Of a DNA stretch of 64,000 nucleotides, positions 10,126-21,717 are shown in pieces. The stretch is from Xylaria sp. FL1777 (lineage: Eukaryota; Ascomycota; Sordariomycetes; Xylariales; Xylariaceae): the NCBI GenBank assembly GCA_022578965.1, contig MU400550.1, positions 186,001 through 250,000 on the forward strand, in the 5' to 3' direction. The stretch's first letter is position 1. Each line of letters starts with the position of its first letter. The notes beneath the pieces were generated by a model. It was given only the letters and a program-made list of their open reading frames with translations, searched no databases and was not told where the DNA came from. A program made the position numbers and the translations under genes.

Positions 10126-12793
10126 TCAACTTCCGCCACCACCACCGCACTATATGTACCACCGTCAGTATTGCTTTGGTGAGTCATTAAAGAGAATAAA
10201 TCGAAAAAGGGGAACTTACACCGCCGCCGCCGCCGCCGCCGCCTCCGCACCCACCTCCTCCTCCACAACCACCCCCGCCTCCGCCTCCGCAACCTGAGAC
10301 ACTTGCAGAAGAGCACTAGGGGTAATCGATGTTAGCCTCTCATGACTTGCTTTGGGTTTGCTTTGAGCTTTGTCGATTCAAGCCGTATGATGAGATAGAT
10401 AATTCTCGAACACTTACACCGACACCTCCTCCATTCGCTCCACATCCGCCAACCCCGGACCCTCCGCACGCCCCCGCAGCAACCGTGCCACCGCACGTAC
10501 CGGCGGCACATGCGCCGTAAACTCCCGAACCGCCGGCGACGGTCGTGGTGTCGTAGTAGACAGGGCAGACGTAGTAGGCGGGATAGACGAAGGGGGCGTA
10601 TAGCGGGTAGGGGGCACCCCAGTAGTAGTAATAATAAAAGTCGTCTCGGGGAGGCAGCTCACGACCCTTCTTCTTTGCCCGCTTCCTGGCCTTCTCGTAG
10701 TTATCCTCTAGTCGTTTCTGGTGCAGCAGATGCATCCGGTGTTGGATTTTGGCGCGAATCGAGTCGTTCTCTGTCACACGCACTGAGTTGTGCGCGGAGA
10801 TGTGTGCGCTGTTGTCTGGTGGGCAGAGCGCGGCGCGGCCGGACTGGTAGAACTTATCAGGGGCTGGATACGGATAGAAATATCCCGTTAGTATCTATGA
10901 ATGTTGTGAGAAATGAGTGCATACCTTTGTCCTTCTCGCTTTGGAATATGGGTAGCTTGTTGGCTATGCTGGAAATGTGACTGGCCCGCACAGACTCGCA
11001 GTACCAGCAGGTGCATTCGGAGTATACTTCCCCATAGAGCTCCTGGTACACTTTGCTGGTCCATTCGAATGAGATAGATAATTTGTCCTCTTCGATCTTA
11101 TCGTCGTGGTCAATGAATCTCTCTGTCTTGGAGCACATCCATCCGTAATAGCTGGCAGGACTGAGTTGATGGGTGTGCCATGCAAGGTCGATATCGAGGG
11201 TTGGGACAGCAATGTGGTTTGGGTATTTGCCCATGATGGCGGTGAAACGCTCGTATTTCGTAATAAGACGAGTCATCGTCTCCTGCGCCGCCGGGCTGTG
11301 AAGCCAGTCAATCTATCGATGTGAGGATACGAGTCAAACGTGGCATATTACGAGTGGCAGCTCACCTTGTACATCTTTTCCGTAAAAATCCCTTGCCGCA
11401 TGACGGCACCGCCAAGTTCGAGTGCAAAAGGAGAGCTGTTCCCCCAATATCGTGCCATCATCTTTCTTATATGGACCCGAGCGTCCTGGCCAAGACGATA
11501 TCTCCTCTTGTTTGTCCTTGGAACAGACTCAACGCGCTTGATTACGTCAGGATCGGCTAGGGCCTGCCCGATGATATCACGAACAGCATCCATTGATGCA
11601 GGCGGGGGGTCGTATAATTGACTTCGAAGTTCTAACCGAATAAGTCGGTTCGGGAATGTGCGTTGGAATCGATCCCTTTCGGGACCCGGCGGCGGGAGCT
11701 GTTCCGTCATCCCGGTCTTATTGTCAAGAAGCGTACCTGGCATCGGCCGCCCACGTGCTATCAAATTTTTCACATCAGTGGTGAATTTGAAAATTTCTAG
11801 ATAGTCCCGTTTGAGCTCTGTGCCACAGGAGGAACAGATTGTCCTGAAATCGCCATCTCCATAACCCTGTCCAACGATTGAAGGAGGCTGATCTTGTGAA
11901 TCTTCGGCCATACCGCAGGTAGACCACGGAACCGCATTCTTCGTACGACAGCTAGGACACGGCGGGAGGGTTTTGATAAGTGAATCGTCTATATTATCCC
12001 ATTTTCTTGCAGTCGTCTCTTCCCATTTGGCCATACCGTCAAACGACACCGTATAGTTGAAGCTCGTGTCAATTGCTTCGTTGACTATCTGCCATGGCAT
12101 GCCAGCGTGCCACAATCCCCCGAGACCATGCCGCATACAGTCCTCATAATAAGCTCTAGGGTTCAGCATGTGCGCATGCCATACCATCAACACATCGTTA
12201 GAGGCGTTAGTAAACATCGCGGTAGTCTAGGACATGTGATCCATACCAAGAGGTGGAAGCATGTTGCTCTTCCATGCATGTTCGGTTGGAGAACTTGACG
12301 CAAAACGAGTGTACTTGGCTGTGTCTTCGGATGTGTCGTCATCGGTCAGAGGGACCTTAGGAAAGCTGTTCCACCAGGCTTCGTATCGGTCGGCAGCTCT
12401 GGCGACATATAGTGCCCATCGCTTCTCTCGAAGTGAAGACAGATTCTTCTTAGTCTCATCGTCAAGCTTGTCGGTGTCTTGCAATACGCCAGTGCCTTTC
12501 CTGTCAGGGAAAAGTCGGCTGTCATATATTTGCCAAAGACCATCGGTATATCCGATGGCTTCCTTCAAGTTCTGAAAGGCGAAGAGAAGCTTTAGGTGGG
12601 CCAAGCACGTGTCTACAGTGACAGCTTTGGCTACCAAGGGAACTTGGAGAGAGGAAAAGGCTAATTCAAGTTGCCTGACGTCGTCGGGAGTCATGTCAGT
12701 GGCGGGGAGGGCATTGTAGCTTGGCGGTGGTGCAACCTCCCCCTTGGATTGTCCCGTGTCGGCGACGGTCTCAACCTTCTCAGGCTTGCCCAT
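10126..12793 (-). CDS. GRDP-like (DUF1399) protein with Gly/Cys-rich tail; possible splice defect
   Basis: Proposed exons: 12793 to about 12240, about 12190-11366, 11312-10925, 10863-10420, 10293-10220 and 10149-10126. The start ATG at 12793 gives MGKPEKVE. Family landmarks are VDTCLAHLKLL near residue 60, DVLMVWHAHMLNPRAYYEDC, two CxxC pairs (CPSC and CSSC), and DLAWHTHQLSPASYYGW. The C-terminus has a Tyr run (DDFYYYYYW) followed by an almost pure Gly/Cys tail spread over the last three exons, ending at TGA. The first junction is odd. The frame continues through an in-frame TAG near 12230 between LPPL and DVLMVW. That segment has a GTATGG donor and a TACTAAC branch site but no AG acceptor in the expected place. 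The gene may be damaged, mis-sequenced or spliced unusually. Members of this family have no established enzymatic activity. Confidence 0.8.
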
Positions 12794-14694
12794 GATGATA
12801 GCAAGGTAGGTAGGTAGGTAGGTGAAGCTGTGCAAGGGCAATGGAAGTGGTGATGAAATAGACTAACTATCAACAGCAGCCTTAAGATGAAGTGAAGACG
12901 ATGCAGGCGATCTTTGTAGTCCTCCTCCTTTGTAGTGTAGCTGCCGTGGTCTTTGTAGCTGAAGGGGACCACGTGAATAGTGAGCCTCCAGGGCGCAGTG
13001 GCTTCTTCCCAATTCGATCACCGACGGTACCCTGCAGCAGCATCAATCTAGGCTTCTGTGATAACCTCAGACAATAGATGATGATTATGCGGGCGCGGAT
13101 TCCCCAGAGCCCAATCAGCCTGCCAGGGAATCGGCGCTATTCAACCAGGCACGCCCTTAGGCTTGCATCTGAGGGGCAGTGCAAGACAATGGATGCTCAG
13201 CGTAACCTTCTAGAAGCAAGATGCGTCCGTGACGTTGACATGCGAATACTCACTGTGGCCCGACTAAGCCGTGGAAATGACAGCCACCATGATTCAATTG
13301 GTACGCTAGATGCCGATAAAATGCTCAACGCGTGATGGTGGGCTTATGGCGGCTGTGCAATCCGTCGTCCCTTTCGTCTTTTCCATCTGTGTACTACAGT
13401 AAACTGTTCCATACCTTAAAGGCTATGTAGGTAGCTTCTTGCTTTCCTTGCATTGGTTGGACTGTAGTACGGAGTATAGAACCAATATTCAGCCCTGGAG
13501 GTTACCTGTACCGGTCTAATATGTGCACTACAGCACCTAGGTAGCTACCTCTATACTAGGTACTTGGACTAACACCATGCTAGAAGGAACATTCGATTTA
13601 CCTCCCTAAGGTAAGTACTTAGTTTTGGAGAGGGCATATGGAAATGGCTAAGCATCTTATAGCTTCCTTCCTAATTTATTTACCTACTGACCGAGGGTTT
13701 ATCATCCTACTACTACGTACTTAGATGGTGTATTGCGATTACTGTGGTGTATATAGGCGAACCAACGCATGTATTAATAGTGCACAGTACACAGTATTAT
13801 ATTATACAGTGGAATAATGTGCACTTTACTATAGGCGGTGCGGCACAGTTATGCCGCTAATCCCTTATTGGAAGCTGATAGCTTTGAGGTTCAAATACGT
13901 ATACCGATACGGTCCATACCAGCATGTGTTTTGCTCTCAGCTCGAACGTCGTCATCACCGTGGCTCGGCAGAAACCTGATAACGGCTTAGGAACAAGGGA
14001 TTCGGGACACCTGAATTCTTTGTGGAACCCCGCGATAATGAGTAATCACATTTAAAGTCAATTACTTAGATGCAATGAATCAGATCCAACAACGCGCGCA
14101 GCCGACTGTCCAAGACCTCAGCCCTTTGGTAGACAAGTTCATCTCCGCATCTCGCCATGCATAGTAAGTATACCAGTAACCCAAACCTATGTATACGAAG
14201 GACCATATCGAATTCGCCTAGAGTCCAAAGTTCGCTCCTTCTTCTTTCCGAGTTAATAGCCTACATCTCTCACCCAGCCACTAGCCACGGGACATGGGCA
14301 ATTACGATCGCTTTTGAGTGGGGAGAAGGGCTGAAACATAACTGACAGAGAGCTGTGTGCCTTGCATGATGATATTAATATGAATCGAATAGTCATACGG
14401 TATCAAAGATGCTCCGGGTAAAGAGGGTCTGGGTCGGATAATGATAACTCGAAGGTCCCTCATCGGTCACGGATCGGGCAAGCTGCCCTCCAATATTCAA
14501 CGCCACCGGACACCTGAACGCGGCAAATCTGGCTCTGGCCAATAGTAACCCAGCGAGCCGACAGGCACTTTAATCTAGAAGAAGTTGTGGAGCTGGGTGT
14601 TAAAGTGCTATTCGAAGCTACGTCACACGAACGCCTGTTCGTCAGCTTCATTTCTCTATCGCCGCCTTTGACGAGCCATAGCCACAGATGACAG
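12794..14694. other. intergenic stretch with short tandem repeat
   Basis: This holds an AGGT tandem repeat at 12804-12823 just upstream of the GRDP start, and several TAGGTA/TACCTA motifs (13425-13620). Short frames on both strands have no family signature. No RNA gene was recognised. Confidence 0.5.
12804..12823. repeat. (AGGT)n microsatellite in the 5' flank of the GRDP gene
   Basis: Five perfect AGGT units on the plus strand, ending in GGTGAAG, immediately upstream of the GRDP ATG at 12793 on the minus strand. Confidence 0.85.
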
Positions 14695-15641
14695 TCAGCT
14701 GAGCTTGTATCCCGCTTCGCTCAACGGCTTTGGCAGATTTTCTTGTATACTGTCGGCTTCTTGGCGGGTGTCTCTAGCAGGAAGCCATGACCGCTCTGAC
14801 TGTTCTGACCCGCGGGAATTCGATTCTATCCGTTCATCTCTGAGGTACCCGTAGACTCTAACGAGGAGTTCGTCAATACCTTCACTCTGCCACGCGCCCA
14901 AAAAATTCAATGGTTCCTGCTGTTGTTGTAGGAGCGGCCCAGAAAACTGCTTGGGATCTGCATCAGGGAAAAGCATCTTAATCGGAAGCTGGTTCCAGGA
15001 GTGCGTCACCTCGTTTCCTGCCGCAGTGGAAAATTCGAGATCCATCGCGACGAAGTCCACATTGAAAGAGGAGCTACGATTCCTGAAGCGCCTACTGAAT
15101 TGCTCAAAGTTCCATTTGTCCTGCAATCCTATGTCCTCGAGCCATAACCCAAAATTTAAAGATAGCAAGACCACGACGATCAATCGAGACAAGGTTACGT
15201 CCGTTTGGGGATGCCCCGCCCCCTCTCGTCTACTTGCAGAGTCGCGTGATCCAGCCCTTGCCGGCAGACCTCTGGGGACCACGTGTGATACTTGTAAATA
15301 CGGTCGTGGCATCTCGTGAGCAGGTGGTTAAGGCTTGTGAACGCGTATGGCCAGTGGGGGTTGACATTCACGTCCCAGCGCTCAAGCCGCCAGAGAGCGT
15401 CGAGATCTCTGTGCCAATTCTCCAGAATGAGGAGAAGTTGAACATCATAACTGTTGGTACAGGGCTTCTCGATGAGTTCGTACTGGGCGCCGATGGGGAG
15501 AAGCTCAGACAGCCACTCAGAGAAACTCATCGTGTCTCGCCATTGAGAAAGTTTTAGAGCAGCTAGTGACTTTTCTATTTCTGCGGAGGCTTTGGGAGTG
15601 CTGGGTTTCTCGGTGTCCGTTTCTACTTTGGACTGGCTCAT
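14695..15641 (-). CDS. hypothetical protein, two exons
   Basis: Exons 15641-15234 and 15120-14695 join in phase (CTGCAA before GTAGAC; ATTGCAG before GACAAATGG) to give about 277 residues starting MSQSKVETDTEK. I recognise no family. The first half is acidic and then Trp-rich (LERWDVNVNPHWPYAF, HTWSPEV). The second half contains WNFEQFSRRFRNRSSSFNVDF and a short Gln run (LLQQQQEP), and ends with a polar stretch rich in Ser and Arg. No signal peptide or membrane segment is seen, so it is probably intracellular. The intron donor is not the usual GTRNGT type, so the junction is likely but not certain. Confidence 0.55.
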
Positions 15642-18239
15642 CTTGGGAGGCAGGCAGGCCGATACTGTGCGAATCTGAATGGGTTATACCCCGCTCTGTT
15701 TTAAATGATACAACAGATTTGATGGCCAGGTATTATGTCCTCATCAGTCTTGAAGATATGTTACGAATTGTTGTATCCCTACAGGTGTGATTTGGGTAAG
15801 TTGGACTTGGGTGTAGGCGGCGTGATTGGAGCTAGAAGTGGTGATGCAGTACTATTAGCTAGATCGTATCACAATCATCTGGTTAGACACGGGCGAGCAG
15901 AGGTGGTAGAGCTCCGGGACGAGCTAATGAAGGAAGAAAGGAGATCAATTTCAATAGGATCATGCTAACAGATAAAGTAGGGCATATCTTAACTTTGGCC
16001 TGGTGAAGAGTGTACTATTCTTAGACCAAATGAGAGTGTAATTATACATAAACTTGGTGCAACAATTGGACTATTCTATAGTTCGTAGTAAGAAAATATA
16101 GCAAGGGGATGAAATGAGGGACAGATCATGTCCACATACATCCCTTTGTAGGCGACATAAGCTTCGACTAAACTTATACTTTGCCGGTCTTCAGGTGAAA
16201 ACTTCAGTGACACATTAAGTAAGTTGAGATGACAGGTGTTGCTAGTGAAGCTTAAGCTAATATTCGCCTCTCCCCTGTTCCCTAAAAAATGTTGTCCTAT
16301 CCAAAATACTACCTACCTAATGCTGCAGGCATTTTCAGCTGTCTCATAGTAGATTAAAATATTTATGTTTTGTACTGTGAAGATATAAGAAAAAAAGGAG
16401 TATAGGTTGTGGGACGGCGTAACTATTTCGTTGTTTTTGTCGTTTTCGTGGAAACGATCATCCAGGATTATCAATATAGCGCCTGTTATAGGTATGCATA
16501 GATTCAAAGTCAACAATGCGAGAAGGACTAGTAGGGGTAGGCGGTAGATAGGCTAAACAATTCCAGTGAGGTCGTTCGTGCTAATAGAATGATGGAGATG
16601 CTAGCTGTGCTTATTCTGGTATCTACTGGACAGGCACCGACATTGGTATATCGGTGGAATACCAAATCCCGAAGTAGTACGAGCGGGATATAGCGGTCTG
16701 AATAGTCCGGTGAAGCTTCTTCGGGGTATGCAGCCCTATATTTAATGTTAGTCACTGACTTTATGGATATATCTATATATATATACTTGCTGTCACTTTT
16801 GCTGTTTCCATATACATATAGAGGGGGTCCAGCCAGCCACCCAGCACTTCGTAGTTGTTGCGAGGAGTTTCATTGGTGTTACCCGATATGCGAAGTCATC
16901 CCAAAATATCCGTTTATAGGCAAGAGAAATGTATAATTAATCAAACTTAACTATGTATGTACGTATAGACGTTGCGGACGTTGCTGCGCTGACCACTCAG
17001 CCGGCATCAGTATGTAGTATTATGGAGGAATATAGTTTGCCGGGGTGGGCGGGCTTCTGGTCCTGGGTTTTCACATGCAGTTGACTTGATTGAGACGTGC
17101 ACGGATGTACCATGTTGCTGAGAGAGTTCCCCCCCTACTTGAGGCAAGGTTATACGTCAGAGAGGATAAGTTTCCAGTTAACACCTTTGTACTGCCGGCG
17201 TTATTTATGGTGGTTATCTCGATAAATAGGACTTATTTGCCTGACAAGCGTTCCGCTAGGGTTAGTGTGCTATAGAACTAAATTCGAGGCAACTGCACTC
17301 ATATTCTACTTAGGATCCTATTACACCTATGTAATGTGACAAGGCAACCAAATCTTAGCGAAATCTATCGACTATGCAATGCCGAAGGGGGTAAATCTCG
17401 GGCGCTGGATAGGATCAGCGTTAATGGTTCGAGATCAGAGGTGGCTTAATGTAAAAAAAAATAAAAGGAGGGTTACAGTAGTATTCTTGTCTCGCTGGTC
17501 ATTTTCGCTGACATATCCCTTGACATTCGGTCACACCACCTGCATTACTCTACTTACAGTCATCGGGCTCCTATTCCGCTATGATCGGTATATGCAACAA
17601 CACCTCCCGAGTTAGCTAATTGAGCATCGCCAATAAGGTGGTCGGACCCAAGTCCTCGGGTCAGAGAGATACTTAAGCGAGCCCCATTTTCGGTGGCATG
17701 CATGAGAACAAGGCTCTAATGCAACCCCCTTGCAGCTCCGCCGAGACTTGTGGCCATGCGGGTGGGCGGCACGCTTCCGTCCCTTGTGTAGTGTAGTATA
17801 GTACCTACATTGTACGGGGTAACCAAAGCACCGGGTTCGAGGAGATTGAACTAGCACCTGCTCCAATGGGCACATATGCAGCTTACCAATAATATACGCA
17901 CACCGCATCGCGAATGAAATGATGGTATGGAGTCCTGCCAGGATCCTTCCCAGTTCTCTGGCTCCTTTAGCTCGGACCCATGCCACTGGGTCGTTGCCTC
18001 GTGCGGGATAATCCAGTCTCCCGGGTTGTGTCGAGTCTTTGGCCCTGGTATGTTAGCAAGATGCCGGCGAGATGTTGGAGGGCAACTGGCCCGCGGATTA
18101 GATCCGAAAAGACTCCGGGCGTTGATGTTTTATACCACATATGCCCATCTAGTTTTCCAGGGGACAACTCCTGTTCGAAGCTTTCGAGCCCAGTCCATCA
18201 TCGGTTACCCCTCAAAGCCCTCAGAGTAGCTTGAAACCC
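15642..18239. other. 2.6-kb AT-rich gene-poor stretch
   Basis: No gene is supported. Frames such as 17927-18229 (+) and 17612-17986 (-) overlap each other and carry no family signature. No tRNA or repeat array was identified. Confidence 0.45.
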
Positions 18240-19069
18240 ATGGAAACCCCCAAGAATATCGACTATGAAGGTATTGGAGAGGGGCTATCAACTGCTTGCT
18301 GTCGAGACTTATCGCCAGGTTCATCAACTATTAGCCTGAATGACGCCTGGCAGAAGCTGTGAGACGCTATCCTCCCCCTTTTCTCTGTGAATCACTGACC
18401 AGTGGTAGGTCTTCGCACCAAGTTCCTCAACGTGAACCTCACCCCGACACGTTGACGACAGAGTCACCTATAAATAATGAGCTTGAAACCGCGACAACTG
18501 AACGCTTAATAGCAATAGCTCACTGTGCTCCACCCGTATTTCTTACGAAGGAGCAATACTTGCAGCTCAGTTTGAACCCACTCGAGAGATACTGCTGTCA
18601 TATTGAAGCACACGAACAGCTCGCAGTGGGCCAAATAAGTAACGGTCGATCGCTTTCACGACTCAAAGAGCTCGATTATTCGCTAGCTGCTGCGACGAAG
18701 GTACTTGCTGGATGCACGTCTCAATCCTCGGCGTCATCTTCGATTCGCAGTACTACCTCGGCCGGAGGCCCCAGCGTGATACCTGCACCCGAGATCGATC
18801 TCCTTATGACAGACGCATCCGAGTTGCAGGCTATGTCGCAAGAAGAACAAACGAAGCACCTACGCAAAATGTAGGCCAAAGCCATGAGATCATAGTGAGA
18901 TGTTGCTGACTGATATTTGCATTGATGTAGTGCCAAGCTGAGGAGGCGACTTAAAGCAGAGGGGAGCAGGCGAATGATCAAGTCGACGCGTGTCCGCAAG
19001 CGAAGCAAGATGAGTGAAAAGTCGAACGAGACAGACCGTGGAGGCGTCGGATTGTGTAAACGAGAGTAA
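18240..19069 (+). CDS. hypothetical protein with basic C-terminus
   Basis: Three exons (18240-18358, 18409-18870, 18931-19069) give about 239 residues. The start ATG at 18240 gives METPKNIDYEGIGEG. It is preferred because the GTGAGA donor at 18359 and the TAG acceptor before 18409 (branch CACTGAC) connect it in frame with SSHQVPQREPH. The middle contains LTKEQYLQLSLNPLERYC and a Ser-rich linker. The end is strongly basic (AKLRRRLKAEGSRRM then STRVRKRSK), which could serve nuclear or nucleic-acid contacts. No domain is recognised and there is no signal peptide. The role is unknown. Confidence 0.55.
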
Positions 19070-19253
19070 GAGTGTGAATTCATTCATATCACCTCTAAGT
19101 CTTACTAGAATTCATAGTTAGCTCTCGCTGGGGTGTATATGCGCCTACTCATGTCGCCGGAAACCTACAACAAACAGCTCGATCAAACTTCAACATTGTG
19201 CTTAGTTACGTGATCTTTGTCTCAATCGGCCATGTCTGCTGTTGTGTGATCTC

Positions 19254-19607
19254 CTACTGCCTGGTTCGCTTCAGGAACTGTATAGATTGCTTTGTCGCCG
19301 CAAAACGTTGTGAAATGAAAGCACTTTCATCTGAATGTCCAATGATTCGTCGACAACATCCATGATTACAGCGATGATCAAGGGTCATGTCGCAGTCTAG
19401 ACTAGAGGACCCAGACTCAACTGCATGGAGCCTGACCAGTTGACAAGGAATGAATACTGCACTCATCCACTTACCAGTTATCCCATTGTCGTTAAGATTA
19501 TCGTTCGGCGGACAAGGACAAGAAGCTAGACTCTGAGCAATTAAAACAAGAACGACGTAGAAATAACGACAGCTGGAATGCAGGAGAAACAAACAGCTAG
19601 CCTGCAC
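19254..19607 (-). CDS. small secreted Cys-rich protein (candidate effector)
   Basis: Exons 19607-19475 and 19420-19254 give about 99 residues. The 54-nt intron has a GTAAGT donor and a GCAG acceptor. Because its length is a multiple of three, an unspliced read is also open. The N-terminus has a hydrophobic core (YFYVVLVLIAQSLA) followed by a likely cleavage site. The mature part is short and Cys-rich (CPCPP, LDCDMTLDHRCNHGCC). Small size, a signal peptide and many Cys fit the profile of fungal effectors or antimicrobial-like proteins, but no homologue is recognised. Expression is unproven. Confidence 0.45.
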   Translation of the reverse strand: MQASCLFLLHSSCRYFYVVLVLIAQSLASCPCPPNDNLNDNGITGKWMSAVFIPCQLVRLHAVESGSSSLDCDMTLDHRCNHGCCRRIIGHSDESAFISQRFAATKQSIQFLKRTRQ

Positions 19608-19899
19608 ATCCCGCTATATTGATATGCGAGTGTTAAAAGCGTACAGCGATTAATGCAATATACACTACGTACATATTCTAGTAAGCAGGTGATGGTTCGT
19701 CATCTTGTACATATCAATAGATACGTACCTAGTGTAGGTACCCATCTTACTAAATCAACATGTCACTGTCGCATACCTAACACGAAGTTGTAATCTACTT
19801 CGTCGGCGCGCAACATCGCTCATGACCTCATCATCCACGCGCCCGCGGTCTGCGGAGCGGCAGCAGCACCTACAGCTACCGTAGACGGACAGAACAACA

Positions 19900-21717
19900 A
19901 TGCTGTCCCAAAACCGGCGTTTGCGGCATCTTCACGGGATATACATACGCAACCTCAGCTTTACTAAGCCTCACGGCCGCGCTTCCGACGATCTCGATGC
20001 TGATCTCCATTCCAACAAGCCTCAAGATGCCCAACGCCAGCATCAACTTCATCATGCCCGCTCGTCCGAGAGCCTGCGACCGCGTTCTAGTGCCCGTAGG
20101 CGTAGTACCACCCTCGCCAACGCCACGCCAGTCACCCGTCACAAGCAACTGGAATACACCGTCGAGAGTAGGGCTGCGGACGTGTTCTTCTCGCTGCATT
20201 GCGACGGCGAGGATGATCCGGTCTACATCAGCGAGGTCGGCCAACGGTCTATGAACTTCAACTTTCGATTCTTCGATCTGTCGAGTGCCGACCCCTGCGT
20301 GTCACGGTCGTCAGAGGTGAAGATACGGGTGTGGGCCAAGCGAAGGACATCTTGGAGCTTGTTGCTGTCCCAAGACATCGACCTTCGTTCGTTGCACTAT
20401 CTCGGCAGTCTGCGGAATCACCATTACCCGCCCAATTGTATTATATTCCACCTCGCAGATGGCATGTACTCGCTGGACCTGGCGAGCAAACGCCCCGAGC
20501 CGAAGCAGACCTCGCCGCTCCCAAGTTCCTCCTACAATGCTCTTATGAAGCTATCCAATTTGAATAACTCCATCCAAGATGCTCTGACTACGCGCGAAGT
20601 CCTGACTGCCCAGATCAATTCTTTGCTGGAAAGTATACCAGATGATCCGGTCCCGCAGGCGCAGGAATCTGCTCACATCGCCTCGACTTATCTGTCAACC
20701 CAAAAGCGGGCTCTTCGTACAGCCCAGACACGGCGAGATGATCTCAAAACATCTATCCAGGCTCGCCGAGAGTCTATTAAAGAGGGACACTCCGCACAAT
20801 CTCGAGCTGCAGACCATGTTGAACATGCCCAGTCCAAATTGCCCGCGTCGCAGGGATTAGTTTTATCTACGCGCGAGAGTATCCATGGCCAACGACGTCG
20901 CATATGTGAAGATCTCGCGCATATTTTCCCCATCACACCCAACCCCTCAGGCGCGCCTCTTTCATTTAGCATTTGCGGCGTACCGCTACCAAACACAGAC
21001 TACGATCCAACATCATCATCATCAACGGAGGACACGCTCTCTGCAGCGCTAGGCTACGTTGCGCAGCTAACTTATGCTCTACAATTCTATTTAGGCGTGC
21101 CTCTCCCATATCCAGTAACAACGTTTGGCTCGCGTAGCAGCATCCGCGACGACATCTCGCTGCTACCTGATGCCCAACGTGATTTCCCCTTATTTCTACG
21201 CGGCGGTGCCACGGCCCAGTATCGATTCGACTATGGTTGGTTCTTACTAAACAAAGATATTGAGGCTCTGTGCGTGTCGGCCGGGCTCAAGATCGTCGAT
21301 ATTCGCCACACGCTACCGAATCTCAAGTACCTGTTGTATGTCTGCAGTGCGGGGAGCGACGAGGTACCAGAGCGCAAGCGTGGTGGCATTCGAGGGCTAT
21401 GGGCAGGACGGATGAAGGGAAGGGTCGGGATGGGTAGTTCACTTGCTAGCATTGACGATAGTGCTAGCAGTGCTGGTGGCAGTCGTCGTGGTAGTATGGA
21501 TAGCGAGATTTTGAGCGGTAAACAGAGAGAAACATTGAACCGCGCTCTCGGCCGGGAGAATGGTCACGGTAGCGGAGACCATTCTCGTCAAAGTAGTGTT
21601 GGCGCCACGGGTAGACAGCAGCAGCATTCTCCTGTCCGCCTGCCGTTTGACGAAAGTGCTGCTAAACTCACGTTGCGTACAAAGGGTCTGAGAGAGAATG
21701 TTGGTGCACATGCTTGA
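19900..21717 (+). CDS. Vps38/UVRAG-like subunit of the class III PI3-kinase complex
   Basis: A single exon of 605 residues. The N-terminal part contains a C2-like segment (LEYTVESRAADVFFSLHC, VKIRVWAKR, YPPNCIIFHLADGMY). A helical, probably coiled-coil region follows at about residues 210-330 (STQKRALRTAQTRRDDLKTS). The C-terminal domain has AALGYVAQLTYALQFYLGVPLPYP, FDYGWFLLNKDIEALC and TLPNLKYLLYVCSAG, which match the Atg14/UVRAG (PF10186) family. The tail is Ser- and Gly-rich and low in complexity. In yeast and animals this subunit places the Vps34 complex on endosomes for vacuolar sorting. Vps38/UVRAG is preferred over Atg14 because no Cys-rich N-terminal zinc motif is seen. The ATG at 19900 has a good context (ACAACAATG). 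Confidence 0.8.
   Translation: MLSQNRRLRHLHGIYIRNLSFTKPHGRASDDLDADLHSNKPQDAQRQHQLHHARSSESLRPRSSARRRSTTLANATPVTRHKQLEYTVESRAADVFFSLHCDGEDDPVYISEVGQRSMNFNFRFFDLSSADPCVSRSSEVKIRVWAKRRTSWSLLLSQDIDLRSLHYLGSLRNHHYPPNCIIFHLADGMYSLDLASKRPEPKQTSPLPSSSYNALMKLSNLNNSIQDALTTREVLTAQINSLLESIPDDPVPQAQESAHIASTYLSTQKRALRTAQTRRDDLKTSIQARRESIKEGHSAQSRAADHVEHAQSKLPASQGLVLSTRESIHGQRRRICEDLAHIFPITPNPSGAPLSFSICGVPLPNTDYDPTSSSSTEDTLSAALGYVAQLTYALQFYLGVPLPYPVTTFGSRSSIRDDISLLPDAQRDFPLFLRGGATAQYRFDYGWFLLNKDIEALCVSAGLKIVDIRHTLPNLKYLLYVCSAGSDEVPERKRGGIRGLWAGRMKGRVGMGSSLASIDDSASSAGGSRRGSMDSEILSGKQRETLNRALGRENGHGSGDHSRQSSVGATGRQQQHSPVRLPFDESAAKLTLRTKGLRENVGAHA

Noticed and set aside
17375..17450. B-box-like GGTTCGAGATC suggesting a tRNA
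   Set aside because: No A-box at a proper distance and no cloverleaf stems.
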